The notes below the pieces were generated by a model. It saw only the letters and a list, made by a program, of their open reading frames with translations. It was not told the origin of the DNA and made no database searches. The position numbers and the translations under genes were made by a program. 64,000 nt of DNA from positions 43,853,656 to 43,917,655 of the forward strand of contig JARCOQ010000007.1 of NCBI GenBank assembly GCA_029207755.1, in the 5' to 3' direction. Of this stretch, positions 12,941 to 25,374 are shown in pieces (the stretch's first letter is position 1; every line of letters begins with the position of its first letter). The DNA is from Chamaea fasciata (taxonomy: Eukaryota > Chordata > Aves > Passeriformes > Sylviidae).

Positions 12941-15900
12941 ATTAATTTAATCTAGATAGTCTTCTTACTAGGCATTCTTGTTTGATTGTTAGCTAGATTT
13001 TTTGATTGTTAGATAGATGTTATTTTTTCAAAAATCCAAGAAATGTCATCCCAGATTTATAATGATAACTGTTGTTCTCATTTTACACAAGAACAATAAA
13101 ATGTAAATTATATGATTTATCATATCATAAATTAATTATATTCTGCTAACTGCTTTGTTGTTTGTTTTTTTTTTTTTTCCCAATGGAACTTAGGGAACTT
13201 ACCTTCCATTATCCTGTAGAAATAATTTTTTTAAACCCTAAATAATATCACTTTTTCAGACCTCTCAAAAAGTTTTCTGTTGCATGATATGCAGAAAATC
13301 TTGATTCAGCTATTGTTTTGAAACTCCCACTATTATGACACTGACTCTAGGAGGTATCATGCCTACTTTGAACTGAATTTCATTTTGATTTAAGTACCAT
13401 TTCCATTCTATAAAATATTAATCATTTAGCTGTTGGTTTGGTTTTGTTGATGTTTTTTTCCATGATAGTTTCTTTTAATGCAACAGAAGACCCTGATGCA
13501 ACTACTGTTGTTTATGGAGCTCCAGTGGTATAACAGATTCAAAAATCTCTATTCCAGCATGGAGAAATTCAGTGCCAAGGGTCATCAAAACAGCCAGTTC
13601 CAACACTCTCTATTTTATCTTGTTCTCCTTACCTACAAATAAGATGCCATATATATGCAGAGCTCATACTAGTAGTTGTCATGTATCAAGGAGTACCTGA
13701 TGGTATCTTACACTATTATTCTTTTGAGACTTATTGATCCTGTGACTGAATATATATGGAGGAAATGGGAAAATAAAAGCATGGCAGCACATCCGGTTTT
13801 GCATATTACTCTTTCTTTGAGTCCCAGACTCCTACTCTCAGTTAAGATATTCCTTAACTTCACCAAATTCTCAACTAGATTGTTTATTTTTTCATTTTCA
13901 GTTCTGTTTGTCTTTCTCCCTTTCTTCCATGAAAATGTAATTTCATGCTAAACTTACAAGCCTTTCTTGTCAGTATTAGGAAAAGATAAGGCTAACTCTG
14001 AAGTTATTCTAATGAGTCAGTGGCATTTTGCTAAAGCAAAACCCTAGAGTGAGTTTAGAATCAGCCAGATTGAAACAAGTAAGTACAAATATGTCAGTGT
14101 GCAGCCCAGAAGTAAAGCAATTTTCTACCTCCTGTGTACCTCCGGCAGCTATCTGTATTTGTTGTTCTCCCGTCAGCATCAGCAAATGTAACCACTTAAA
14201 CTTGATCCTTTTGTCCTGATCAGTTATGTGGAGAAAAGGCAGTAGAGATCTGTCTTAATTCATGTGGGATGCCCTTAGTGCTTCCCCTAGAGTGAACATT
14301 TTTTTTTTTTTGTACTAGAATTATCTTCTTTCTGTTTCTTACACTAGTTATTTATCTGTTTTCATATCTCATAAGGGATACTTGAAAGCTTTTATCTAAA
14401 CCAGGTCCCAATTATGTAAAATTAAGAACAGGCTGTTGAAAATTCAGTCACAGAAAATGTGCTGTCATTTTCAACACCATTGGCAATGCTTTGAATTGGA
14501 GAGGAGGTGAAATAGTCAGCAGTTTTAATCTGCACTCAGAACATTGAATATTTCTTAGTAAAGCATAGAAGTCAGGTCAGCTTCAAAGCACAAAACCTAT
14601 TTGTCAGAAGTGAGATCTGTATGGAAATGGGGAAAGTCCTGTTTGGATAAAATCCTGCAGACACATATGAGCGAAAACTGTGTTCTGACACTGTAGCTCA
14701 AATTCAGAGTGCAGCATTTTTTTTGTGAACCATCTTGATGAATGACAGTTAAGTAAAAGATTTGGAGGTGGGGTTAATGGTGAGAAAATCTGGCATTCTG
14801 GAAAGTGATGCAGGATCTGGGTACACCCCAGCCATTCCATACATTATAAATTTTGTGTAGTTGGAGGTCTAGTATCTCACAAAAAAAAAAAAAAACTTTG
14901 GGTCATCTGTCTGCTCGAGCTTTCTGGAAAATCACACTTCTATTTTATGGGAAACTGCCGCATTAGATCTCCTAGGATCTGTAGGAGATCTGTCATATGT
15001 CCACTTGTCTTTAAGCAGAAGAGAAAACCACAAGAGTACCTGATATATGTTTGGTTTTCCTTGCATGGTGATGATTTAGCTCATCTTGTTGTCTATTTAT
15101 TGTTATTACCCATCAGAAGTTGAAATAGCTATCACTGTCCTTTTCCCATCCGTCCTCAGAAGGATTTTATGCTCATGTAAATTTAGACCACACTTCCTAC
15201 ACGTTCTATAAAGAACAAGTGAAGATGGAAATTGCATAAAGTCAATTTTTTGCAAAGGTATTGTTTTCATTCCATTTTTGCCTAGATATATTATAATATG
15301 TATAAATCTTATACAAATATAAAAAGTGTTTTCTACCTTCGTAATGAAATATTATTTATCATATTTTACTAATTATGAATTGCTGCAGAATTACTAGAAC
15401 CAGCAGGTCTGTTTTAGAGTAAGAAACTAAGATCAAAATCACTTGTCCTCAATTGTCTAGAAACCGGGCAAGAGCTGTAGAAAGAAAAGGTAAATGCTTT
15501 TGAATCTCTTTCTCAGTTCACAAGGAAAGATTTTTTTCCCCCTTCTTCCTTCAAAAAACCATTAAAATAAAACCCCAAGAAATTGACCAGCTGTGTCTGT
15601 TTATATTTTGGTCACCAGTTTAACTTTGCAGTTAAGCTTTTTTGCAGCAATTTAGCCATCCTTTCAATTGGTAGCATTGACAAATAGTAGCTATTTGAAC
15701 AGAGAGCACAATAGATCCAGAAGCAAACTCCACGGTATATATCAAAGTATCCATCTTGCACCATATCTTGAAAATTCAATTCCTATAAAAGCAAAATCAT
15801 TACAGAGACACAAGTGCTCTGAGGACAGAACTGGGGGCACATGGGGGTTGTTTTCAATTGAAGCATAAAAGAGTTTTAAATCAATTTCAAAGTTCAATAC

Positions 15901-16653
15901 CCACCAAGGGAGGGTAATGAGGAAAGTATATGCAGCAACCCTTTCCTTAAGAATATTTTGTTAGTTTGTTGTGTTACCCAGGAGATTTTACCCTTGTGCT
16001 TTCTAGATGGGTAGGTAAGTGGAGAACAATATGCAAGTACCTGAGAGGGTCAAAACACATAAAGATTAATTCTGTATTCTGACAACCCATGCACACTTGA
16101 ATCCACAGTTCTGACTTAAATTTTTACGAGATAAACTCGGTCCATACGTTCAATGAATAAATAGTCTTTAAATTAACTAATTAGCCAAAAAGGGCAGGAA
16201 ACCTGCTGAACTATAAAGATAAAGCATTTGCTTTCTGTTTATTGAACTTTAACCAAGAAGTTCTTTGGTTCACAGGAGAACTTTGATGAGTTTTTGTCCC
16301 AGTTTTCTCAAAGCTGGCAAAATAGCTACTGTGGGCTGGTGGAAAATTAGTTTGAGTTTAAACTAAATTAATTTACTTTAATTCACACAAAATGTTTTGA
16401 GATGGTAAAAATGAAAAATGGATATTCTTATCAACATATTTTGAAGATATTCTGCTATTTGAAATATCAGAAGTGACCTCAATAAAAACACCATAGAGTA
16501 AAATAAAGTGGTCCAGGCAATATAAAGAATGTAAAATAACACATAGATATCATTATCATAAATGAGACAGAAGTTAAAAGGTGGATTGTATATGTTCTCT
16601 TTTCAGTACATTGAAATGATCTTTACTTAGTATGCATGGTACTCTGTATGTCA
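12941..16653. other. Noncoding AT-rich sequence
   Basis: No gene is visible. It holds a near-duplicate pair of 18-base units at 12981-12998 and 13001-13018 (the first overlapping slightly diverged TAGAT), a T14 run at 13165-13178, an A14 run at 14881-14894 and the short perfect stem-loop at 14965-14991. A 91-codon frame at 13676-13951 shows no recognisable domain. Confidence 0.6.
14965..14991. repeat. Perfect inverted repeat, 10-bp arms
   Basis: AGATCTCCTA at 14965-14974 is the exact reverse complement of TAGGAGATCT at 14982-14991, with a 7-base loop between. A transcript from either strand could fold into a short hairpin. The arms are too short for a typical microRNA precursor, and the flanks do not extend the pairing. 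Confidence 0.8.
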
Positions 16654-17204
16654 TGATTTAACATGACAAGGCAGCTAAACATCACAGAGACTCTTGCTCA
16701 CAACTCTCCCCATAGTGGGATGAGGAGGGAATTGGAAAAAGAAAATAGTAGAACTTGTGAGATAAAGGTGGTTCAATCAGACAGAAATGGAAGAATAAAA
16801 AATCATGATGCTAGTAATAATAATGATGATACAAAATTTAGACTATACAAAGCAAGGTACTTTGACATTCTGACCACCTGCTGACTGATGCCCAGCAATC
16901 CCTTAGCCAACTCTCCCCCAGCTTTACACTCTAAGCATGACACCGCATGGAATGGAATAACCCTTTGGCCAGTTTGGATTGGCTGTTCTCTCCATGTCCC
17001 CTCCCAAATTCTTGTGCTCCTCTAAGCCTACTCATTTGTGAGGTGCTTTGAGAAGTTGAATAGGCCTTGACTTAGTGTAAACATTGATCAGCAACTGCTA
17101 AAATATCAGTATGTTATGAACTTTATTCTCATCCTAAATACAAAACAACTCTATACCAGCTGCTTGGAGCAAAATTAGCTCTATCCCAGATGAAATCAGG
17201 ACCA
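16654..17204 (-). mobile_element. Nearly full-length endogenous retrovirus LTR (bird-wide family)
   Basis: This is a solo LTR of a family that is very common in bird genomes. Its consensus, read in the sense direction, starts TGTCCTGGTTTC and ends near GGTTAAACCACA. In this window the element reads on the minus strand. Its sense start is the degraded 'ctatcccagatgaaatcagg' block just before 17204, and its end is 'tgatttaacatgacaaggca' at 16654. Internal landmarks are present in the right order: 'agcatgacaccgcatggaat' and 'ccctttggccagtttgg' at 16934-16977, 'ctgactgatgcccagcaatc' at 16881-16900, an ATT-type repeat near 16810-16830, and the polyadenylation-side block 'gagataaaggtggttcaatc' near 16759. 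The promoter TATA region (plus-strand 'ctttacac' near 16922) is decayed. No internal retroviral genes flank it, and no clear target duplication is seen. Confidence 0.88.
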
Positions 17205-17675
17205 AAAAAAATGTTATTAGGAATTCAAGTTTAAAATCCCTTTAGTTAAAGGTGATGCTAATGTTAAAAGTCTAATCAAAAGATATTTAATTACATTTTT
17301 CTTCTTAAGATATCCATCAGATAACCTATGCATAACTGTTATTCTCTGTGTTAAATAATATGCCAGTACTTATTTGACATATAACAACTGCCTTATTAAA
17401 TTGGAACTATATACATATCAAAGATATTTTGTCTGAGGTGCTACTGCTAATATCAAACTTCTTCATGCTTTCCAATGGCTATGTGCAAAATATGATTGCT
17501 ATATTTTTAAAATATTTCTGTTCAGTTTAATTTACTAGAATTCAACCTTAGGGTTCTTTTCCTCCTAGATCTGGGTAACAGGACCACTGTGGGCTATGAA
17601 CTCTCAGACAAGTCTGGCTAAGTTCCTTGTAAAAAACTGTGACTCTCTGCTGAGTATTAATACACATCACCAGGA
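17205..17675. other. Noncoding AT-rich spacer
   Basis: Nothing recognisable lies between the LTR and the CR1 fragment except an A-rich run directly after the LTR end. Confidence 0.6.
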
Positions 17676-17811
17676 TGTACTATCCCTGGAAGCGTTCTAG
17701 GCCTGATTGGATGTGGCTTTGAACAACCTGGACTAGTGCCCATGTCAGGGGTGTTGGAACTAGATGATGTTTAGGTCCCTCCCAGCCCTAACCATTCAAT
17801 GAATCCATGAT
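17676..17811 (+). mobile_element. CR1 LINE fragment, extreme 3' end
   Basis: A short 5'-truncated CR1 tail. It begins at 'atccctggaagcgttctagg', followed by 'gattggatgtggctttgaac' and 'gttggaactagatgatgttt'. It ends with two degraded terminal 8-bp units, ATTCAATG at 17794-17801 and AATCCATG at 17802-17809. The subfamily differs from the copy at 4.0-4.4 kb, because the 3' untranslated region carries the 'caacctg.actagtg' form. It lies about 470 bp from the LTR; the two are independent insertions. Confidence 0.92.
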
Positions 17812-20800
17812 TTTATTAATACCTGTGGGATATAGATGTGTCGTCTTGGGAGTGTGTTTACGAAGAAATGATGAAGCTGAGCAACTCTGGCAGATGTATC
17901 AAAAAAAGGACTCATTCACAGCTTCAGGAGTAAACTATCTTGAAGGCAAGTATTCCTTCTCATGGTATGAATCAGATATTGCATGTATCCTTTTGATATT
18001 AAATATAACTTTTTCATGCTTTCACAGTACTTTGTTCCCTTTAAAGTTATGTTTCATACTGCAGGGAAAAAAAAAAAGGATTTATGCTCACACTATGAAT
18101 TTAAATCCTCTTCTCCCCAAATTTAGTGTCATTTTGATGAAATCTGGAACAAGTCAGTACAATGCGGAATAGAAATTTTCTGTTTTCATGAAATTAAGAA
18201 GCATTTGGGATTTAATTTTGCATGTCTCCTTACAATTTTTATCTCTTAAAAGAAAGAACACATTTCCTTATACAGCATCAATGTATGTTGAATACAAGCC
18301 TTACAGCCAATACAGTAAAACATCTCAGCAATGCTTAAGCATTTTAAAAGTTACTTATTTATTCTTACATGCTATTTCTATTCAAGTTTCTGGTCTTATG
18401 AAACTGATCATTTTGTAGATATATAAATCTTTTACTTATTTATAAAATTCTTTACATAAGTATTGAAAGTTTTCAAGAGTTGATTCTTTCACAGCTGATC
18501 TAAATTCTGATGAGAATAATGCTGGTTTTAACAGAATTTAAAACATCTCTTAAACAAACACTTTTCTGCATAAAAACCGGCTAAAAGTAAGAAAGCTGTA
18601 ATTTGGCCTCAAATCAAAGAAACTTTGTGATATTTATTTTAATCAACCACCAGTCTTAGTGTTTTTTCCCTGAAAAACTGTGATTAATGTTAAATGTGAG
18701 TTAGTATAAGAATTAACATCAGGCAGGAAACAGTAGTAGAATATTGGAAAACACTTCTGGAAAGAATTAACTTGCCACTCTTCAGAAGTCCAAGGAGAAT
18801 ATTATATTTTGGTTCTGGAGAATTCTGTGGACTATTTTTCTTTGAAGAAAAAACAGAGAAGGAAGGTTGTGGTTTTATGACAGGCTCACTTAAACCTGTG
18901 ACCAAAAAAAAAAAAATTAAATATCTAGCATTGATTTTTTTATACCTAAAGGAAGCACAATATCCACTCCTTTTTCACATTTTTGAGACCTAGATATGTA
19001 CACAAAATACATATATATACAAACACATGAATACACATGCAGACAAATGCATCTTTCACATATGGCTATGCACTGAGGAATGAAATAATGAATACATGCT
19101 CATGAGAACTACCTCTGGGGTTTTCTTCAAAATGAAACATTTTCAGAAACCTGACATTGTCAGGATGGGGGTGAGCAAACGGTATAAAGAGAGAAGTGCT
19201 TGCTGACAGGTTGACAAAAGTACATGTAGCCTTTCCTTCTGGAGGGGAGAGGTTAGGCACTACAGCACAACAGCAGAACCTTGGGGTATTACATAGCTAT
19301 CCATTTGCAGCCTTCACAGTGATGAATGAGGTCTCAGCAGATGCCTTGCAGAGAGCTGGCAAGACTGAGAAGCAGAAAGGATGAGATTACTCATATGTCT
19401 GCCCTTTTCCCCTCTCAGATTGGGTGAGGCAGGTGATTAAAAGATAAAGTCCTGGGTGATCTAATCAAAGCCATCTGCTCCCACTCTAGTCAAGTAAGAG
19501 AAATTCTCAGAAGCTCAAGGAACATGAAGAGTTGGTTTAATCAGGACTTAAACAGAAATATTATTGTAAAAGCACTCAAGGGCTCTGAGGACAATCCTCC
19601 TATTCATTGAGGAGCTCCAGATATATGGATATAACTTTCTTGACTGGTACTCAGACTTCAGTATACCCTCAGTTACATTAAGCAAAATTAAGGATTCAAT
19701 AAAACCTGATGGATTTGAGCATGAGGGGAAAAAAATCCCTAAACCTGTCACCAGATACTTACCTTAAGGGGAATGAGGCTTCTTGCAATTTCTTCTAAAG
19801 CATCAAATACTGGCTGAAACCATATGGAACATATCCATTTCTGTCTGGTGATGACAAGCCTCATTCAGAAGATTATTAACAATGAAATTAATAAATGTAT
19901 CCTTAATTTGAACTTTTTTCCCTAATCTTTCATAATAAGTAGGAGAAAAAATCCTAACAGAATATTCTGGCATCAGCAGCTTTTGTGATAACCAGGATGA
20001 AACATTTACAAAATTGACTATTATTTTTTAAGGGGAAAAAAATAATTAATAAATATCCCATAGCCTGAGGAAACTTTACTCTGTGTACAGACCTGCTTCA
20101 CAAAAATGTAATGTTGTAATTTCACTAAGTTGTAAACGGGAAATGATGACCAGCTTTTTCAGTTGAAACTCCTGTTTTAGTCTGCTTGGGTTCATGCATG
20201 TATAACAGTCAAGAAAGACATGAACATTTCTGATAACCATAGTGAAAGGCTGCCTGGTATTGCAGTAGAGGTTTGGACGTCTTGCCCCTATTTTTATTAT
20301 ATTGCTTTTTCAAACGATTGTTAGTATGTCAGCCACAGTCTTTCAATGAAATTCAGTAGTATTTTGAGATGCACAAAATTTTCATCGTTGCATCTATTTA
20401 TGGAGACAACATGTATTCATTCTCCCTAATCTACCTCTAATTTTCTATGCAAATACTGCCAGGCTCACTCAAGGCCACTGGATTTAGTTACTCACTTGAC
20501 TGAAAGGCATGTCAAGAAAATTCAAGCTGATAAACCAGAACACAAATCTCCAGGGCTTCAGCAAGTTATAATTTAACCACAGTATTAACAAAACAAGATA
20601 GCAATTATGCAAGGAATCAGCTGAAAGTTTATTTTTAATTTTAAATTTCTGCCTCTGTACAGCTGGGTGTTGGAAGTAAAAAGCAAGACGAGGCACGTGT
20701 CCCCATTAGGCAGGCTTTTGGAAATCAAGCAGCATACTGTACTAAGCATTATGCTGTGGATGTTTCACAGTAAATTTATCAGCGCTAGCCCTGAAAGCAA

Positions 20801-21189
20801 ATGGTTTTCTGGTGTGGTGGAATGTTCTTTTTAATATTAGTATATCAAATATTTTTGGCTCTGACAGTGACAGCAAATTAGTGCTGACTTCATATATAGC
20901 AGAGCTGTGTGCAGGCTTGGGAACATTACAAGGGTCTTCTGACTGTCATAAGTCCTCACCTCCAGGACTGTCTTGTCCTGAATTCAAGCTTCGCCATGAA
21001 GTCAGATTGGCTGAATTTTTAACTTTCTCATTCTTCACTGTTTAATCACTTGTATAATATCCTTGTAGAGGTCCTCTAACAGACCTATTTACATCAAACA
21101 TTTGATTTTGTGTACTCCCATTTGTTCTCGGTAGACTTATTGTTTCTCGTTATTCATTAGCTGCTCAGCAATCTCCCATCACGTAGAGC
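17812..21189. other. Noncoding sequence with one exon-like candidate
   Basis: No gene is established. The frame at 17807-18172 (121 codons) overlaps the CR1 end and shows no domain. A minus-strand segment at 19763-19813 with good splice signals is listed separately. The patch 20690-20810 is non-repetitive with several CpG dinucleotides and stands out a little from the AT-rich background. Confidence 0.5.
19763..19813 (-). other. Exon-like segment with strong donor site, open reading frame
   Basis: Read on the minus strand, 'ccatatggtttcag' precedes a 51-nt segment that ends AAG and is followed at once by GTAAGTATC, close to the ideal vertebrate donor. The 51 nt are open in one frame and encode PVFDALEEIARSLIPLK, a plausible amphipathic helix. 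The same frame stays open upstream to an ATG at 19864. I do not recognise the peptide. The acceptor has only a weak pyrimidine tract. It could be a real internal exon of an unidentified gene or noncoding RNA, a transposon relic, or chance. Confidence 0.22.
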
Positions 21190-21690
21190 TGGTTCAGTTC
21201 CTGTGCAGTCACAGCCCCTGTAGGAGGCTGTTCTGGAGCCTCTATAAGTCTGTGAAAATGACAAGGCTGCTTTCAGACCCCTGGCAGTCCTGTGTGCCCC
21301 TGTCTGACCTCCCCTGGGGCTTCTACATCCTGTCTACAACCTAGGACTCAATGTCAGCTTTCCAGGGCCATCAGCCCTTGTTCAGCATGGCAGGGCTGCT
21401 CTGCAGCTCTCCACGGTCCTGCCCTGCCTGGCTCATCCATAGAACCACACCCCATCCTTTCTCTGGCCCATTTCCACCTCCATGGAGGTGCCCAGTGCCC
21501 GGGGCTGGGCTGTGCCCACTGTCCCACCTGTTCTGCACTTGGCTGGGACAATGGTTTGGGCCCTGGCTGTCAGTCCCTGCCCTGTTTCCTCAGAAAGAAT
21601 CCATATGAAGGCCCATATCCCTGTGAGAGTTGGTGATATTTGCAGTGCCCTGAACACATGGTCAGCATCTCTGTGAGGCAACTGAGAAGA
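21190..21690. other. GC-rich island of unknown origin
   Basis: This stretch is far richer in G and C than its surroundings, with many CTG, CCC and TGCC blocks and overlapping open frames on both strands: 114 and 85 codons on plus, 109 and 65 on minus. Low stop-codon frequency in GC-rich DNA explains the frames; they share no family signature that I know. CpG is still rare, so it does not look like a typical promoter CpG island. The edges are fairly sharp. It may be a diverged transposon or LTR fragment inserted into AT-rich DNA. Confidence 0.45.
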
Positions 21691-24600
21691 GGCAGCGAGT
21701 AAACTCAAACGCTGAAAGTCATCTGATTGTACCCATGAATCGTTAGGATGTTCCATGTGCAAGTTTTAGTCTAGCAAGGCAGCTAGTCCTGTTCCAAACA
21801 TCCTAGTCTGGATGTTAGCCATTCCCAGCAGACAGGGTGTTTCTACACTTTTATGAGGTAGGAGAGGACTTAGTAAAATCAATACTATCTCAGCATGGTC
21901 ACTCTATACCTCAGGTCAGAGAAAAGTCCATGTCACACTTAAGTTATTAGAATAAAGGCAGCCAAGATAAACTCTCCATTCATATTACAGGCTTGATTCA
22001 GTTCCTCGGACTCCAGTTTCTGGCGGTTATTGGAAATAAATTGAGGAGTATCCAGCTGGAACCTCAGCAGCCACAAGGGAAAGCCTTGGGTAAACAGTAG
22101 GTTTCCCTCATATCAGTCAGTTCACATGAATGTCTCACAGATCCTGAGGAATCTGAGATGTCATTTTTGTGATAACAAATGTGCAATTGAATCACGGCCT
22201 TTGTGATTACACAAGTACAGCATCCCCGTAATAGACAGGTTTCTGCAATATAGAAGCTTTTGAAAAATATGACAGGTAATTTATTTTGGAAAGGTGGATT
22301 ACACAGCTATGGTTGTCATTGATTTACTTTTTGAAGTTCTAAAATATTGGGACACAGTTTTGTAAATCATCACTTCTGTGTAACACAAAGGAAGATATGA
22401 TCACTGAAAATGTTTTATATAAGAAACAGCTTTAAATTAAGAGTCTTGGATGGTGTATACTGTAACTAGTTTTCTGTTCTCCTGTTTTTCTGATTCAGCC
22501 CAGACTACTTACGTCATATAAAAGTAGTTTTTGCATTTGTGGAATACAATTCAAAGCCTTTTGAAATCAGTTGAAATCACTTTTCTTGATTTCCCTGGAG
22601 GATTAGACATGTAATGTGTCGTTGAGCATTTCAGATATTCAGATGGGAGGTTTCAGTACACAGAAATAGTCAGCTTTTTTAACTGGACAGCTTTGGCTGT
22701 CTCCATATTTTGTGTGAACTTCTATGTTCATGACTGCACATTTTAATTACTTTTAAAGTCCCTGAAGCCAGAGGCAGACAATTCAAACTGCATAAAAATA
22801 AATGAATGAATGGCACTAGTAATGTTAATTTCTTCTGATGGATACACAGACTGGCCCACTCTTAATAAAATCTGAATGTTTGAACAATGCACATCTAAAC
22901 CCTTTGGCAGTATGAAAATTAGCTTTCAAATTGCAAGGCCTGGATTCAAAATGTTTTCATGAGTTTGACATGGCAGTTGAGTATGAGCAAGAGGAGCAAA
23001 ATAAGAAATGAGATATGAAAGATTTTTAGCAGACCTTTACCTGCATTAGGCTGGACATTGTTATACCATTCATAACTGTCTTTCTTTGAGCTTAGATAGT
23101 CAAGTTTAGATAGTTTAGATAGTCTAGTAAAAGGTGCTTTTACTATTTCCTTCATCTTCTTACAGATGGGTTGACAGAATTTGAAACTAAACTGGAATTA
23201 TATCATTCCTGTAATCTTAGCACTGGTCTTTTCTCCAGCTATCTCAGTGGTTTTGTTTTCCATCTGGTTGCCATGAAAGTTTCTGAGTACTCAAAGCCAG
23301 AAGAAAAAAAGAAAAGGAAAGAAAAAAAAAAAAAAGGAAGAAAACCCTTTTGGGAAAATACTGCCCAAATGATCACAGATAAAAATATTTTTTAGTAAAG
23401 GCATTGCTTATTTCTATTATTCTTTCTTCTTCCTTCACTCCAGAAGTTTTCATGATCTTATTACTGAGAAGTTCATGACATTATATTTGTGACTGCCATA
23501 TAATTTTATTGAAACATTCATATTCTCTTTTATTCTTTTGAAGGGCAAAATATTAAAGTGATATCCCTCTTGTTTTTTGATTTGTTTCCAAAGAGAAAAT
23601 TAACATGTCTTTTTCCTGTGTGTCTGGACAGCTTTCTAAAACTTTCATTTCTCTTCCAAAAATTCCACCTGGCAATTTCAAAGAGAAATCCTGCAGTCTA
23701 AATACAATTGCCATTGGGTCAGTAGTGCAAACATCATTAGATTTCTTCTCCTTTTTTTTTTTTTCATTCAATCTATTTATTTCTCTTTCCACAAATATTT
23801 TTTGGATTTTTTTCATCTTTCAAAAATCAACTATAAAATACAAAACCTAAACCAAAATGATAGACAGAGAAACAAAAGGTTACTCTTTATTTGCCTGATC
23901 AGATTATTCAGATATGAGAGTAGCACTGAAAAAGAATAGGGTAAGGAAATGGAGAATGTTTGTACTTAAGTTAAACCACACACCTAAAGGTTGTCACACT
24001 TGAAAGTTCCAGAGCCAAGGTTCATAAAATGTAAAAGTATTCTTGCACTGTTAGAACTTGGCAGGGCTATAAGAAAATAGTATAATCTTGCTTTCCTTTT
24101 ATTCTGGCTAGCTGACATTTTTACCTCAGTCTGGCAAACAGTAGTCATTAAGAGAGCCTGGCATTTCACAAAATTTGGTAAATGAATGATGACTTCGGAG
24201 ACTTTTCCCCCTTTTTATTCTTTTTTTTTTTTTTTTTCCCTTGGCATATGAAGCTGATATCAAATGTGACTGAGAAATTACATTTGCATGCATACACCTA
24301 CACAAGATTTTTTTTGCCCTATAATTACTATAGCTATTTTAAATGCACACTGTGCACGTGTATATATGGATTCATTCAGGCACAGTTTTGACACAGCACA
24401 TGTGTGTACTATAGTTAGAAAAAGATTATGAGCTTTTGCATATAGGCTTGAACACGATGATGGGAGTTAGGACTTGCCTTAACTTCTGTGTAGAAATTAC
24501 CCGTTTAGTAGGACAGAAAAGCAGAGGCAAAGCCCTTTGGTTAGGTTACCCAGGAGAGTAATGAGTACGTGCATGTGGGACACCTAAATGTTGACCACTG

Positions 24601-25065
24601 AAAGGAACCTGCCTTCAAGTGTCTTAACATCAGCTTCCTGAAAGGACTGAGAAATTACCATCTAGACAGAATTTGAGAGTTTATGCTTTAACAGCATAAA
24701 TCCCAGATTTTGCAGGATTCTGGAATCCCTGCCCTATATGCACTATCTAACACTAAAACTATCAAAGTTTAGTTTTTGCCAGAAATTTTCCTTTTGTCTA
24801 AAGCACTGAACTTTCTGTTTTTATGAACATGTACCTCTTCTGAAACAGGACTAAGTTACTTCCCCAACTCACACTGCAATATAGGCAAAATAGATGTTTT
24901 ATTTTTACCATATAATGCAAGGCTAGAGCAAGGCTAACTAATTCACCGAACATCAATTTCTACAGGGTTACTGTATCTACCACTTCTGGGAAAAAGATAA
25001 TACTTTCTCTTTCCTTCTCTTTTTGTTTTGGTACATCAGCACAGTGGTCAGTGCTACCAAACAAA
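21691..25065. other. Noncoding AT-rich sequence
   Basis: No gene is visible. It contains A/G-rich (23301-23344) and T-rich (about 23752 and 24221) low-complexity stretches, and a short imperfect repeat of 'tttagatagt' near 23091-23126. The patch 22130-22270 is non-repetitive and carries a few CpGs, so it is a weak candidate for a conserved noncoding element. Confidence 0.55.
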
Positions 25066-25374
25066 AATTCACAGAGGCAGAAATTGATTGAGGTTAGAAG
25101 AGATCTCTAGAGATTGTCTATTCAACCCACCTTACTCAAAGCAGGGTCAGCTACAGAATGTTTTTCAGAGCCATGCCAGGTTAAATTTATCTTCAAGAAC
25201 ATAACCTCTCAGATTGACTTGTACCAGTGTTTGAGCTTTGCAGCAAAAAACCAAAACGATTCAAATAGCTGAAAAATTTCTCTAAATATGAACAATCCCA
25301 ACTCTTTCAGCCTTACCTCATATTTGGGGTGCTTCAGGTCCTCAGTCATCTTCATGGCCTTTGACTGGAGTGTC
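25066..25374 (-). mobile_element. CR1 LINE fragment, 3' end, minus strand
   Basis: The plus strand shows the reverse complement of a CR1 tail. The 3' terminus lies at 'attcacagaggcagaaattg', a degraded form of the ATTCTATG repeats. After it come 'gaagagatctctagagattg', 'caacccacctta', 'aaagcagggtcagctacag', then 'caactctttcagccttacct' and 'gcttcaggtcctcagtcatc', which lie in the end of ORF2. The middle part is shortened and diverged. The copy is old and inactive. It lies about 1 kb before the second LTR and shares its orientation. Confidence 0.93.

Noticed and set aside
19180..19430. TATAAAG-like motif followed by a pyrimidine tract and AG (possible promoter and exon)
   Set aside because: Such motifs are frequent in AT-rich DNA, and no start site, CpG enrichment or open frame supports them.
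21292..21636. 114-codon plus-strand frame
   Set aside because: It lies in the GC-rich island, where stop codons are rare in every frame, and overlapping frames of similar length exist on both strands.
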